From: Rubrivivax sp. | Lineage (GTDB): Bacteria > Pseudomonadota > Gammaproteobacteria > Burkholderiales > Burkholderiaceae_C | Length of the DNA: 64,000 nt | Direction: 5' to 3' | NCBI GenBank assembly: GCA_027484825.1 | Contig: JAIXSE010000006.1 | Location: 62,001 to 126,000, forward strand | Part shown: positions 19,212 through 27,808 of the stretch, piece after piece | Layout of the letters: every line of letters starts with the position of its first letter | Numbering within the stretch: the first letter of the stretch is position 1 | Made by a program: the position numbers and the translations under genes | The notes under the pieces: model-generated | Told to the model about the DNA's origin: nothing | Database searches by the model: none | The model's input: only the letters and a program-made list of their open reading frames with translations

Positions 19212-20098
19212 TGAGTCAGGAAAAGCGCGTCGTCTTCCGCTCCGGATGGCTGCCCTGGGTGCTGCTGGCACCCCAGGCGGTCGTCATTGCGGCGTTCTTT
19301 TTCTGGCCGGCCAGCCAGGCACTGCTGCAGAGCCTGCAGCAGCAGGATGCCTTCGGGCTGGCAGTGGACTGGGTCGGGCTGGACAACTTCCGCCGCCTCT
19401 GGGAGGACGACGGCTATCTGGCCTCCTTCCGCACCACTGCCGTGTTCTCGCTGCTGGTGGCGGTGCTGGGGCTGGCGATCTCGCTGCTGCTGGCCGCCAT
19501 GGCCAACCGCGTGGTGCGCGGCGCCACCGTCTACCGCACACTGCTGATCTGGCCGTATGCGGTGGCCCCGGCGATTGCGGGGGTGCTGTGGCTGTTCATG
19601 TTCGCGCCCTCCATCGGCGTGGTCTCCTACGGGCTGGACCGGCTGGGCTTCCAGTGGAATCACCTGCTCAATCCCAACCACGCGATGACCCTGGTCGTGG
19701 CGGCGGCGGTGTGGAAGCAGATCTCCTACAACTTCCTGTTCTTCCTGGCGGGGCTGCAGTCCATTCCCCGGTCGCTGCTGGAAGCCGCCGCCATCGACGG
19801 CGCCAGCCCCTGGAAGCGCTTCTGGACCATCACCTTCCCGCTGCTCTCGCCCACCAGCTTCTTCCTGCTGGTGATCAACGTGGTGTATGCCTTCTTCGAC
19901 ACCTTCGGCATCATCGACGCGGCCACGCAGGGCGGCCCCGGCAAGGACACGGCCATCCTGGTCTACAAGGTCTATTACGACGGCTTCAAGGCCATGGACC
20001 TGGGCGGCTCGGCCGCGCAGAGCGTGGTGCTGATGGGCATCGTGATCCTGCTGACGGTGATCCAGTTCCGCTTCGTCGAGCGCAAGGTCAATTACTGA
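19211..20098 (+). CDS. ugpA: sn-Glycerol-3-phosphate ABC transporter permease UgpA
   Basis: A 295-residue inner-membrane permease with six predicted transmembrane segments, beginning around residue 14 ([20 protein letters not shown]). The cytoplasmic EAA loop that docks on the ATPase is visible as [20 protein letters not shown] near residue 195. Length and motif placement match UgpA of the MalF/UgpA permease group. It forms the channel with UgpE for import of glycerol-3-phosphate. The start codon overlaps the ugpB stop by one base, indicating translational coupling, and ugpE follows after 12 bases. Confidence 0.95.
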   Translation: MSQEKRVVFRSGWLPWVLLAPQAVVIAAFFFWPASQALLQSLQQQDAFGLAVDWVGLDNFRRLWEDDGYLASFRTTAVFSLLVAVLGLAISLLLAAMANRVVRGATVYRTLLIWPYAVAPAIAGVLWLFMFAPSIGVVSYGLDRLGFQWNHLLNPNHAMTLVVAAAVWKQISYNFLFFLAGLQSIPRSLLEAAAIDGASPWKRFWTITFPLLSPTSFFLLVINVVYAFFDTFGIIDAATQGGPGKDTAILVYKVYYDGFKAMDLGGSAAQSVVLMGIVILLTVIQFRFVERKVNY

Positions 20099-20110
20099 AC
20101 GGGTGCCTTC

Positions 20111-20962
20111 ATGGTTGAACGCCGACCCGCGCTCACACTGCTCTCCCACCTGATCCTGGTGCTGGGCGTGATGATCGTGGCTTTTCCGCTGTACATCGCT
20201 TTTGTGGCGTCCACCCAGACGGCCGATGCGATTGTCCAGGCCCCCATGCCGATGGTGCCGGGCGCCCATCTGCTGGAGAACTACCAGGCCGCCCTCACCG
20301 GCAGCGGCACCGGGGCGGGCTCCAATGCCCCGGTGGCCCGCATGATGTGGGTGAGCCTGGTCTGCGCGCTGCTGATTGCGGTGGGCAAGATCGCGATTTC
20401 GCTGCTGTCGGCGTTTGCGATCGTGTACTTCCGCTTTCCGCTGCGGCAGCTGTTCTTCTGGGCCATCTTCGTCACGCTGATGCTGCCGGTGGAAGTGCGC
20501 ATCGGGCCCACCTACCAGGTGGTGGCCGATCTCAAGCTCCTCAACAGCTATGCGGGCCTGACGGTGCCGCTGATCGCCTCCGCCACCGCCACCTTCCTCT
20601 TCCGGCAGTTCTTCCTGACCGTGCCGGATGAACTGGTGGAGGCGGCCCGCATCGACGGTGCGGGTCCGATGCGCTTCTTCCGCGACGTGCTGCTGCCGCT
20701 GTCGGCCACCAGCATCGCCGCGCTGTTCGTCATCCAGTTCATCTATGGATGGAACCAGTACCTGTGGCCGCTGCTGGTCACCACCGACGAGCAGATGTAC
20801 CCGGTGGTCATCGGCATCAAGCGGATGATCAGCGGCGGCGATGCCGCCAACGACTGGAACATCATCATGGCCACTGCCGTGCTGGCCATGATCCCTCCCG
20901 CCCTCGTGGTGGTCCTGATGCAACGATGGTTCGTCAAGGGCCTGGTCGATACCGAAAAATAA
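20111..20962 (+). CDS. ugpE: sn-Glycerol-3-phosphate ABC transporter permease UgpE
   Basis: A 283-residue permease of the MalG/UgpE group with six predicted membrane spans, the first at about residues 13-33 ([20 protein letters not shown]). The EAA loop reads [40 protein letters not shown] and [17 protein letters not shown] are very typical of UgpE. It pairs with UgpA to make the translocation pathway. It is spaced 12 bases after ugpA, and only two bases separate its TAA from the ugpC start, so expression is coupled across the operon. Confidence 0.95.
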   Translation: MVERRPALTLLSHLILVLGVMIVAFPLYIAFVASTQTADAIVQAPMPMVPGAHLLENYQAALTGSGTGAGSNAPVARMMWVSLVCALLIAVGKIAISLLSAFAIVYFRFPLRQLFFWAIFVTLMLPVEVRIGPTYQVVADLKLLNSYAGLTVPLIASATATFLFRQFFLTVPDELVEAARIDGAGPMRFFRDVLLPLSATSIAALFVIQFIYGWNQYLWPLLVTTDEQMYPVVIGIKRMISGGDAANDWNIIMATAVLAMIPPALVVVLMQRWFVKGLVDTEK

Positions 20963-20964
20963 AC

Positions 20965-22113
20965 ATGGCAAGCATTTCCCTGCGCAATGTCGTCAAGCAG
21001 TACGGCCACGGGGCCAAGGCCAATCCGGTCATCCACGGTGTGAACGCCGAGATCCGGGACGGTGAGTTTGTGGTCATCGTCGGACCGTCAGGCTGCGGCA
21101 AGTCCACGCTGCTGCGGATGGTGGCCGGGCTGGAAGAAATCAGCGGCGGTGAGATCGATATCGGCGGCCGCGTCGTCAATGACGTGGAGCCAGCGGACCG
21201 GGACATCGCGATGGTGTTCCAGAACTATGCGCTCTATCCCCACATGAGCGTGTTCGAGAACATGGCCTACGGGCTGAAGATCCGCAAGCTCAGTGCCGAC
21301 GAAATCCAGGCGCGGGTGGACAAGGCCGCGCGCATTCTGGAGCTGGGGCATCTGCTGCAGCGAAAGCCGCGGGAACTCTCCGGTGGTCAGCGCCAGCGGG
21401 TGGCCATGGGCCGCGCCATCGTGCGGGACCCGCAGGTGTTCCTGTTCGATGAGCCGCTGTCCAACCTGGATGCCAAGCTGCGGGTGCAGACCCGGCTGGA
21501 AATCCAGGGCCTGCACCGCGAGCTGGGCGTGACCGCGCTGTTTGTCACCCACGATCAGGTCGAGGCCATGACGCTGGCCCAGCGCATCATCGTGATGAAT
21601 GCCGGACGCATGGAGCAGTTCGGCACACCGGAAGAGGTGTATGGAAAGCCCGCCACCACCTTCGTGGCCAGCTTCATCGGCTCTCCGGCGATGAATCTGC
21701 TGCGCGGACGGGTGGAGGGCGACCGCTTCATCATGGGCGAGACCTCGCTGCATCTGCCTGCACCAGCACCGCGCCAGGGCGAACTGGTGCTGGGACTGCG
21801 CCCGGAACATGCGCTGCCGCTCAGCGGCGGGGCCGGCCAGAGCGAAAGCCCGGACCCGGCCGCCTGGCCGCTGCGGGTGGAGTTTGTGGAGATGCTGGGC
21901 GCGGAGCGGCTGGTGTATGGGCAACTGGGCGGTGCGCCGCATGCGGCCGATCGGCCGGCGGGCCACCGCACGACCCACGACCCGGCCGCTTTCACCCTGC
22001 GCATCGCAGGGACCGACCATCCGCCGCATCCCGGTGATACCGTCTGGCTGCAGGCGCCGGCCGTCCGCCTGCATTGGTTCGACGCCACGAGCGGCCGGCG
22101 TGTGGAGGAGTGA
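20965..22113 (+). CDS. ugpC: sn-Glycerol-3-phosphate ABC transporter ATP-binding protein UgpC
   Basis: A 382-residue ABC ATPase of the MalK/UgpC type. Walker [10 protein letters not shown] (about residues 37-45), Q-loop [12 protein letters not shown], signature LSGGQRQR, Walker [14 protein letters not shown] and the switch His in [10 protein letters not shown] are all intact. The C-terminal TOBE-like regulatory domain (about 240-380) includes [10 protein letters not shown] and is expanded by a low-complexity stretch near residues 325-345 ([18 protein letters not shown]) not usual in the family. It powers glycerol-3-phosphate import from the cytoplasmic face. ATG 20965 follows the ugpE stop by two bases; ugpQ follows after three. 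Confidence 0.95.
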   Translation: MASISLRNVVKQYGHGAKANPVIHGVNAEIRDGEFVVIVGPSGCGKSTLLRMVAGLEEISGGEIDIGGRVVNDVEPADRDIAMVFQNYALYPHMSVFENMAYGLKIRKLSADEIQARVDKAARILELGHLLQRKPRELSGGQRQRVAMGRAIVRDPQVFLFDEPLSNLDAKLRVQTRLEIQGLHRELGVTALFVTHDQVEAMTLAQRIIVMNAGRMEQFGTPEEVYGKPATTFVASFIGSPAMNLLRGRVEGDRFIMGETSLHLPAPAPRQGELVLGLRPEHALPLSGGAGQSESPDPAAWPLRVEFVEMLGAERLVYGQLGGAPHAADRPAGHRTTHDPAAFTLRIAGTDHPPHPGDTVWLQAPAVRLHWFDATSGRRVEE

Positions 22114-22116
22114 CGC

Positions 22117-22869
22117 ATGCAGACGCATCCCTGGCCCTGGTCCCTGCCCTTCTGGATTGCCCATCGCGGCGCCGGGAAGCTGGCGCCCGAAAACACCCTG
22201 GCGGCGTTTCGCGAAGGCGCCCGGCATGGGTATCGGGCCTTTGAATGCGATGTGAAGCTCAGCGCCGATGGGGTGCCCTTCCTGCTGCATGACGCCACGC
22301 TGGACCGCACCACGTCCGCACGGGGACGCGCGTCGGACCGGAGCTGGGCGGAGCTCTCCCGCCTGGACGCCGGACGCTGGCACAGCCGTCTCTATGCCGG
22401 TGAACCGCCGGCCAGTCTGGAGGCGATCGCCGCGTTCGTGCGGGTCAATCAGCATGCGCTGAACATCGAGATCAAGCCCACGCCCGGCGATGAGCGGCGC
22501 ACCGGTCAGGTCGTCGGCCAGGAGGTGCTGCGGCTGTGGAAGGAAGCGGGCACGGTGTCGCTGCTGTTCAGCAGCTTCGAGCCGGAGGCCCTGGCCGGGG
22601 CGCGTGAGACGGCGCCGCAGGTGCCGCGGGCCCTGCTGCTGGACAAGCTGAGCCCGGACTGGCTGGCCACCGCGCAGTCGCTGGAATGCCGCGCCGTGGT
22701 GACCCACTACGCGCTGATGGATCAGCCGATGGTGGAGCAACTGCACAAGCTCGGGATGAAGGCGCTTGTCTACACGGTCAATGACGCGGCCAGCGCGCAG
22801 TGGCTGATCGGCAATGGGGTGGACGGCATCATCACCGATGCGGTGGATCGGTTCAGTCCGACGGCGTGA
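22117..22869 (+). CDS. ugpQ: Cytosolic glycerophosphodiester phosphodiesterase UgpQ
   Basis: A 250-residue GDPD-family enzyme with the canonical opening WIAHRGAGKLAPENTLAAF, the metal site FECDVKLSADG and FLLHDATLDRTT, and NIEIKPTPGDE further in. It hydrolyses glycerophosphodiesters such as glycerophosphocholine to glycerol-3-phosphate and an alcohol. There is no signal peptide, consistent with a cytosolic enzyme acting on diesters brought in by UgpBAEC. GGAGGAG overlaps the end of ugpC and serves this ATG, three bases beyond the ugpC stop. It is the last gene of the operon and converges with an acetyltransferase gene. Confidence 0.94.
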   Translation: MQTHPWPWSLPFWIAHRGAGKLAPENTLAAFREGARHGYRAFECDVKLSADGVPFLLHDATLDRTTSARGRASDRSWAELSRLDAGRWHSRLYAGEPPASLEAIAAFVRVNQHALNIEIKPTPGDERRTGQVVGQEVLRLWKEAGTVSLLFSSFEPEALAGARETAPQVPRALLLDKLSPDWLATAQSLECRAVVTHYALMDQPMVEQLHKLGMKALVYTVNDAASAQWLIGNGVDGIITDAVDRFSPTA

Positions 22870-22913
22870 AGTCAGGTGGCTGGGCGGTTGGCTGGGCTGG
22901 CGCCAGGGCTGAT

Positions 22914-23531
22914 TCAGCGGCCGAGCGACGGGTCCCGCAATTCGTCCAGCGAGATCATCCCGTAGACGCAGGTGTCCCGCGGGGTGGCATCCACGCCCAG
23001 CATGTCGTTGCGCAGCGTGCCTTCCAGCTGGAAGCCGCAGCGCTCCGCCACCGCACGGCTGGCCCGATTGCGGGCGTCGGTGCGGATCTCCACCCGAAGC
23101 GCCCGAAGCTGGCTGAAGGCCAGGCGGGCCAGCGCGCAGACGGCTTCACTCGCGAGGCCCCGGCCGGTGGCGTCCGGCGCCAGCCAGTAACCGATCTCGA
23201 AGCGCCGCTGCGGCCAGTCCAGCCGCATCAGGCCGGCGCCGCCGCACAATCGTCCGGCGCCGCCTTCCGGCCCCCGCTCGTACAAAAAATACGCCAGATG
23301 CTGCCGCGTCAGGAACTCGGCCAGCATGCGGCGCACCACCGCTTCGGACTCTTCCACGCTGGGCATGGTCTGGGCCCAGGGCATCCACGGCTGAAGGTGG
23401 CCCAGTGAGCGCTGGATGGCCAGATTCAGCACGGCGCCGTCCCCCACGCGGGGAACCACAAGCAACACCTGTTCGGTGCCGAGCAGCTCGGGCACCTGGA
23501 GGAGGACGGGGTCGATGGCTTTCATGTTCAT
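22914..23531 (-). CDS. GNAT-family N-acetyltransferase (RimJ/RimL-like)
   Basis: A 205-residue acetyltransferase of the RimJ/RimL group. It carries IGYWLAPDATGRGLASEAVCA, whose GRGLASE segment is the acetyl-CoA pyrophosphate-binding loop, followed by VEIRTDARNRASRAVAERCGF and LEGTLRN, the usual C-terminal signature. Relatives acetylate protein N-termini, amino acids or drugs; the substrate here cannot be told. It lies 48 bases downstream of an MFS exporter on the same strand, so the two may be co-transcribed. The start could equally be the Met two codons in. Family is certain, function is not. Confidence 0.85.
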   Translation of the reverse strand: MNMKAIDPVLLQVPELLGTEQVLLVVPRVGDGAVLNLAIQRSLGHLQPWMPWAQTMPSVEESEAVVRRMLAEFLTRQHLAYFLYERGPEGGAGRLCGGAGLMRLDWPQRRFEIGYWLAPDATGRGLASEAVCALARLAFSQLRALRVEIRTDARNRASRAVAERCGFQLEGTLRNDMLGVDATPRDTCVYGMISLDELRDPSLGR

Positions 23532-23579
23532 CCGCGGAAGGCGCTGTGGCGCAGGAGTGCCGGTGTCGGCGAGACCCTG

Positions 23580-24944
23580 TCAGTTGCCATTGGCGGAGTG
23601 CAGGTTCAGCCCACCCGGCTGCGTCTCCACGCCCAGCATTTGATGCTCGTCCGCGACGGTCGGCAAGCTGCGCACGCTGCGGATGGCCTGCAGGCGCAGC
23701 GCCACCAGCGTCAGCAGCAGCGCGCCGAGGCCGGAGAACAGCAGCGCCGCCCGCAGGCTGACATGCTCCCCCAGCCAGCCGCCCAGCAGGGCGCCCGGGC
23801 CGGCGGGAATCAGCGTCAGCCAGCGGATGGTGCTGGTCATGCGGCCCAGCAGCGGCGCGGGGGTGACCGCCTGGCGCAGCGACAGGAAGTTGATGAAGAT
23901 CAGCACCGCCCCGACGCCGAAGGCAAACAGCGCCAGGCCGAATGCGGCCACGCCCCAGCCATTGGCCGGTGCCAGCGACAGCACCAGCCAGCCCAGGCCG
24001 GTGATGCCGAAGCCGGTGATCAGGCAGGGGCCGGGCCCGAGTCGGCCGCTGATGCGGTGGCCAAAGATGCTCGCCAGCACCGTGCCGGCACCCAGGGCGA
24101 TATAGGACAGGCCCACATTCTGGGCGGACAGGCCCAGCACCCGGGTGGCAAACAGGATCTGCACCACCTGGGCGGCCTGGTTGCACATCTGCCATCCACC
24201 GACGACCGCTGCCAGACTCAGCAGCAGCGAGTGGCGGCAGACGAAGCTGACGCCGGCCTTGAGGTCGCGCCAGAAGTGGGACTGACGGGGGCGGCGCAGG
24301 TGCTCCACCACATGCACGCCGCGCAGGATGAGGGCGGAGCTGAGCAGCAGCAGCGCATCCACCGCCAGGGCCATCGGCGCGCCGACCAGCTTGATCAGCG
24401 CACCGGCTACACCAGGTCCGGCCACTTCCGCGCCGGAGGACGCCAGCGCATTCTTTGCATGGGCTTCCACCAGGCGGTCCGGCTTGACCACCTGCGTCAG
24501 CACGATCTGCGCTGCGCTGCCCGCCACGGTGTAGACGGTGCCCAGCAGGAAAGCGACGAAATACAGCCAGGGCATGCCCAACCAGCCCATCCTGGCGGCG
24601 ACCGGCACGCTGCCCACGGCAATGGCCAGACTCACCTCGCCCACGATGTAGACCGGCAGCTTGCGCACCCGGTCCAGCCAGACACCGCCGGGCAGTGAGA
24701 ACAGGACGAAGGGAACGATCTCCATCGCGGTCAGCCAGCCCATCTGGGTGGGGCTGGCTTGCAGCAGCATCGCGGCCGTGAGCGGCAGCGACAGCATGGT
24801 GATCTGCCCGCCCAGCGAGCTGATCAGGATGGACGACCAGAGGCGGCGGTAGATGACATCCCGCAGCAGGTCACCGGCGGGGAGACGGAACAGGTCGAGC
24901 AGTCGATCGACCGGCGAGAAAGAGGCGGATGGCCTGGCGGACAT
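23580..24944 (-). CDS. MFS transporter, EntS-like exporter group
   Basis: A 454-residue, 12-span major-facilitator protein. After a cytoplasmic start, spans begin at about residue 37 (SSILISSLGGQITMLSLPLT). The loop 2-3 motif is LPGGVWLDRVRKLPVY, and the central loop near residues 215-235 is charged (RRPRQSHFWRDLKAG). It resembles the enterobactin-exporter and macrolide-efflux (MFS_3) group, which is heterogeneous, so siderophore or drug export are both possible. The gene is followed by an acetyltransferase on the same strand. No siderophore biosynthesis genes are in the window. Confidence 0.82.
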   Translation of the reverse strand: MSARPSASFSPVDRLLDLFRLPAGDLLRDVIYRRLWSSILISSLGGQITMLSLPLTAAMLLQASPTQMGWLTAMEIVPFVLFSLPGGVWLDRVRKLPVYIVGEVSLAIAVGSVPVAARMGWLGMPWLYFVAFLLGTVYTVAGSAAQIVLTQVVKPDRLVEAHAKNALASSGAEVAGPGVAGALIKLVGAPMALAVDALLLLSSALILRGVHVVEHLRRPRQSHFWRDLKAGVSFVCRHSLLLSLAAVVGGWQMCNQAAQVVQILFATRVLGLSAQNVGLSYIALGAGTVLASIFGHRISGRLGPGPCLITGFGITGLGWLVLSLAPANGWGVAAFGLALFAFGVGAVLIFINFLSLRQAVTPAPLLGRMTSTIRWLTLIPAGPGALLGGWLGEHVSLRAALLFSGLGALLLTLVALRLQAIRSVRSLPTVADEHQMLGVETQPGGLNLHSANGN

Positions 24945-25259
24945 GAATCACTCCGGAGAGGGGCGCGGCATGCGGGCTGGGGGGCGGTGGGCGGGTGGTG
25001 GGGGGCGCAGACGGCATGGCCCGTGGCGGACGTTCAAGCGTGGAGCGACGCCAGGGGGCGTGAAGCACGCGAACTCCCGACATCGGCACCGCTGAAATCC
25101 AAAATCCAGAATCTGGAAGCGATGTGTCCGGAGTTTTCCGTCAACCGGGTACGCGCACCTCAGCACCCAATGACGGTCGCCCCGACTCGATTCTCCCAGC
25201 CCCCTCTCGCGCCCACAGCCCTCAAGGTGGCAACAGGCGCAAGGATCGGTGACCGCGGC

Positions 25260-25335
25260 AGGCGCTCGATGAAGCGCTTGATGCAGCGCTTGTCGAGACG
25301 CTTGGCAAAGTGCTCGACGCAGCGCCGGACGAAGC
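25260..25335 (+). repeat. Degenerate 12-bp tandem repeat in a 529-base gap
   Basis: Between the MFS gene and ggt (24945-25473) I find no convincing gene. Within the gap, about six diverged copies of a 12-base unit built on AGCGCTTG-N4 run in tandem (GCGCTCGAT, AAGCGCTTGAT, CAGCGCTTGTC, GACGCTTGGC, AGTGCTCGAC, CAGCGCCGGAC). Read in either strand the period gives a four-residue pattern rich in Arg/Lys or Ala/Ser, but the possible short reading frames lack start signals. It may be a decayed coding remnant or a simple repeat. Confidence 0.45.
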
Positions 25336-25473
25336 CATCCGCAGCACGGCGTCACGTCTGGTGCGGTCCAGCAGTTTGGTCATCGGAGCAGTCCGGTTGG
25401 CAAGGTGGACCGATGCTAGCAGCGCCGCAGGGACCGTCACAAGTGAAGAACGGCACGGTCCCCGGTGTGTGTG

Positions 25474-27099
25474 TCACCAACCGACGGCTGCACCGTCGCG
25501 ACGTGGGTCGCTCGCCGCCACGTAACCGTCCACCGGCGGATCGCCCAGGCGCCAGATGAATTGGCCAGCGCCGAAGTCCTGGTAGCTGTCGTGGATGTCG
25601 CCGATCTGGTGGCCCATTTGGCGCAGCCCTTCGATCGTGGCCGGGTCCATGCCGGATTCGACATTGATCGACAGGCCCTGGTTGAAACGCCAGCGCGGCG
25701 CATCGCAGGCCGCCTGCGGCGGCTGGTGGTAATCCAGCATGCGCACCAGGGTCTGCATGTGGCCTTGCGGCTGCATGTTGGCGCCCATCACCCCGTAGCT
25801 CATCTGCGGCTGCCCATCCTTCATCAGGAAAGCCGGGATGATGGTGTGGAACGGGCGCTTGCCCGGGGCCACCTGGTTGACATGGTCGGCGTCGCGGGTG
25901 AATCCGTGCCCCCGGTTCTGCAGCGAGAGGCCGTAGCCGGGGACCACCACGCCGGAGCCAAAGCCCATGTAGTTGCTCTGGATGAAGCTCACCATCATGC
26001 CGGACTCGTCCGCCGCCGTCAGGTAGATGGTGCCGCCCTTGACCGGGTTTCCGGCATGGAAATCCTGCGCGCGGTTCATGTCGATCAGGCGGGCGCGGCT
26101 GGCCAGGTAGTCCGGGTCCAGCATCTCATGGGCCTGCACGCGCATGTGCCGCGGGTCGGCGACATGGCGGTAGACATCGGCGAAGGCCAGCTTCATGGCT
26201 TCGATCTGGACGTGCTGGGACGCCGCACTGTCCACCGGCAGCGCCGCCACGTCGGTGTGCTTGAGGATGCCCAGGGCGATCAATGCGGCAATGCCTTGCC
26301 CGCTCGGGGGAATCTCGTGCAGGGTGTGACCTGCGTAGTCCATCGAAATCGTCTGGACCCATTCCGGGCGGTAGGCGGCGAAATCGGCAGCGGTCATGGC
26401 GCCGCCGCCTTCGCGGGCAAAGGCCTCGACAGCCGCGGCAATCTCGCCCTGATAGAAGGCCTGGCCGCGCGTCTGCCCGATCAGGCGCAGGGTGCGGGCG
26501 GCGTCCGGGAAGCGGAAGACTTCGCCCACCTCGGGCGCGCGGCCGCGGGGCAGGAAGGCCTGCGCAAAGCCCGGCTGGCGGATGAGCTCCTTCACCTCGG
26601 CCGCCATGGCCCATTTGCGCTGCACGATCACGGGGACGGCATATCCGCGCTCCGCGATCTCGATGGCCGGTGCCATCACGTCGGCAAAGGGCAGTTTGCC
26701 GTAACGCTCGCTCAGCGCGACCCAGCCGCCCACGGCGCCGGGGACGGTCACTGCGTCCCAGCCTCGGGTGGGCAGATGCAGGCCGGCGCCATGGCGACGG
26801 TTGAAATAGTCGGGTGTCCAGGCCTGCGGCGCCTGGCCGGAGGCATTGAGCCCCTGTAGCGTGTGGCCGTCCCAGACGATGGCGAAGGCGTCCGAGCCCA
26901 GACCATTGCTGCAGGGCTCCACCAGCGTCATGCAGGCGGCAGCGGCAATCGCCGCATCCACCGCATTGCCGCCCTGCGCCAGGATGCGCAGACCGGCTTG
27001 CGCCGCCAGCGGATGGGAGGTGGACACGATATTGCGGGCAAACAGAGGAGAGCGGACGCTGGGGTAGCTGCGCGTCCAGTCAAAAGCGTGGGAAGGCAT
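25474..27099 (-). CDS. ggt: Gamma-glutamyltransferase family protein
   Basis: A 541-residue Ntn-hydrolase. The large-subunit half carries VSTSHPLAAQAGLRILAQGG, NAVDAAIAAAA and EPCSNGLGSDAF; self-cleavage would occur before the catalytic Thr at about residue 357 (GGTIYLTAADESG). The small subunit then shows SFIQSNYMGFGSGVVVPGYG, the oxyanion-hole region. The protein lacks an evident signal peptide, unlike periplasmic GGT of E. coli, so it may be cytosolic and act on other gamma-glutamyl or acylated compounds. The start is ATG 27099 with GGAG five bases upstream; longer starts add unrelated residues. Substrate is inferred only at family level. Confidence 0.88.
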   Translation of the reverse strand: MPSHAFDWTRSYPSVRSPLFARNIVSTSHPLAAQAGLRILAQGGNAVDAAIAAAACMTLVEPCSNGLGSDAFAIVWDGHTLQGLNASGQAPQAWTPDYFNRRHGAGLHLPTRGWDAVTVPGAVGGWVALSERYGKLPFADVMAPAIEIAERGYAVPVIVQRKWAMAAEVKELIRQPGFAQAFLPRGRAPEVGEVFRFPDAARTLRLIGQTRGQAFYQGEIAAAVEAFAREGGGAMTAADFAAYRPEWVQTISMDYAGHTLHEIPPSGQGIAALIALGILKHTDVAALPVDSAASQHVQIEAMKLAFADVYRHVADPRHMRVQAHEMLDPDYLASRARLIDMNRAQDFHAGNPVKGGTIYLTAADESGMMVSFIQSNYMGFGSGVVVPGYGLSLQNRGHGFTRDADHVNQVAPGKRPFHTIIPAFLMKDGQPQMSYGVMGANMQPQGHMQTLVRMLDYHQPPQAACDAPRWRFNQGLSINVESGMDPATIEGLRQMGHQIGDIHDSYQDFGAGQFIWRLGDPPVDGYVAASDPRRDGAAVGW

Positions 27100-27313
27100 G
27101 TGGTCTCCATGGCGGGCCAAATGCTGCGGCCCAGGGGTGCGCCGCATCTTGTCCTGAAGCGAAGTCGCACGCCAGCGGGCAATACCTGCCTCCCGTTGCC
27201 GTGTTGCTGCGGCGTGAACGTAACGCAATGCAAAGCAGCGACTTCACTGTCAACACAGTGTGGTCGGGTGGCGTTGTCTGCTTACCTTGTTCAACACCCC
27301 TGGAGTCAACCAG

Positions 27314-27565
27314 ATGCAAGCCCTGAAGACCGTGAAGACCCTGTCCCTGATCCCCGCCCTGCTGATCGCCGGTGCAGTCATGGCCCAGACGCCTGCAGCT
27401 CCCGCCGCTACGCCGGCCCCGGCCAAGACCGAAGCCAAGGCTGACGTGAAGACCGAAGCCAAGGCCGAAGGCACGACCGAGAAGAAGGCGCCCAAGCACA
27501 AGGCTGGCACCAAGCACCACAAGGCTGAGAAGCCCGCTGCCAAGGCCTCCGAAGCCGCCAAGTAA
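27314..27565 (+). CDS. Small secreted Ala/Lys/His-rich protein, acid-shock (Asr)-like
   Basis: An 83-residue protein. Residues 1-23 form a signal peptide (MQALKTVKTLSLIPALLIAG, then AVMA, cleavage before QTPAAP). The mature part is almost only Ala, Lys, Thr, Glu, Pro and His, with repeated KTEAKA units and a basic KHKAGTKHHKAEKPAAK tail. Composition and layout resemble the periplasmic acid-shock protein Asr, although alignment of such sequences is weak evidence. ATG 27314 has TGGAG eight bases upstream and gives an ideal signal peptide. A 9-bp hairpin (27579-27607) follows the stop, then the left half of a terminator interrupted by an insertion sequence. Confidence 0.72.
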   Translation: MQALKTVKTLSLIPALLIAGAVMAQTPAAPAATPAPAKTEAKADVKTEAKAEGTTEKKAPKHKAGTKHHKAEKPAAKASEAAK

Positions 27566-27664
27566 GCAGCCTCAGGTCGAGGGTGCCAGCTCGAGCACGG
27601 CACCCTCAACGAAAAAGCCGCCCATGCAGTCCGTGTCAAAACGGAATTGGCGAAGGCTCCAAGC

Positions 27665-27694
27665 AAAACGCCCCGAGTCTCTCGGGGCGTTTTT
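27665..27694. terminator. Intrinsic terminator inside the IS left end
   Basis: AAAACGCCCCGAG and CTCGGGGCGTTTT (27665-27677 and 27681-27693) form a perfect 13-bp stem with loop TCT, with A-run and T-run on the two sides, so it can end transcripts in both directions. It would stop transcription leaving the transposase gene and also transcripts from the Asr-like gene whose own terminator was split. A second small hairpin, GACGTGC-AA-GCACGTC, lies at 27702-27717. Confidence 0.85.
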
Positions 27695-27808
27695 GTTTGG
27701 CGACGTGCAAGCACGTCTGACCGGTCAGGAGGCCGATGTGCGCTGTGTTTGGGCTTGTCGATGATGCTTTGCGCCGCTCGGTGCGGCTTGGGCGGTCCCT
27801 GAGACCCT

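Noticed and set aside
25222-25440. Small minus-strand frame of 72 codons in the MFS-ggt gap
   Set aside because: Ser/Ala-rich translation of the 12-bp repeat, without start signal or relatives that I recognise.
27579-27607. 9-bp hairpin after the Asr-like gene as its terminator
   Set aside because: No T-run follows; the split hairpin just beyond it has the proper tail and is the better candidate.
27612-27638. Treating the whole 27-bp inverted repeat as the ends of the IS
   Set aside because: The outer 12 bp plus T/A tails make a terminator, and TGCA at both junctions fits a target duplication, so the IS ends are better placed 16 bases further in.
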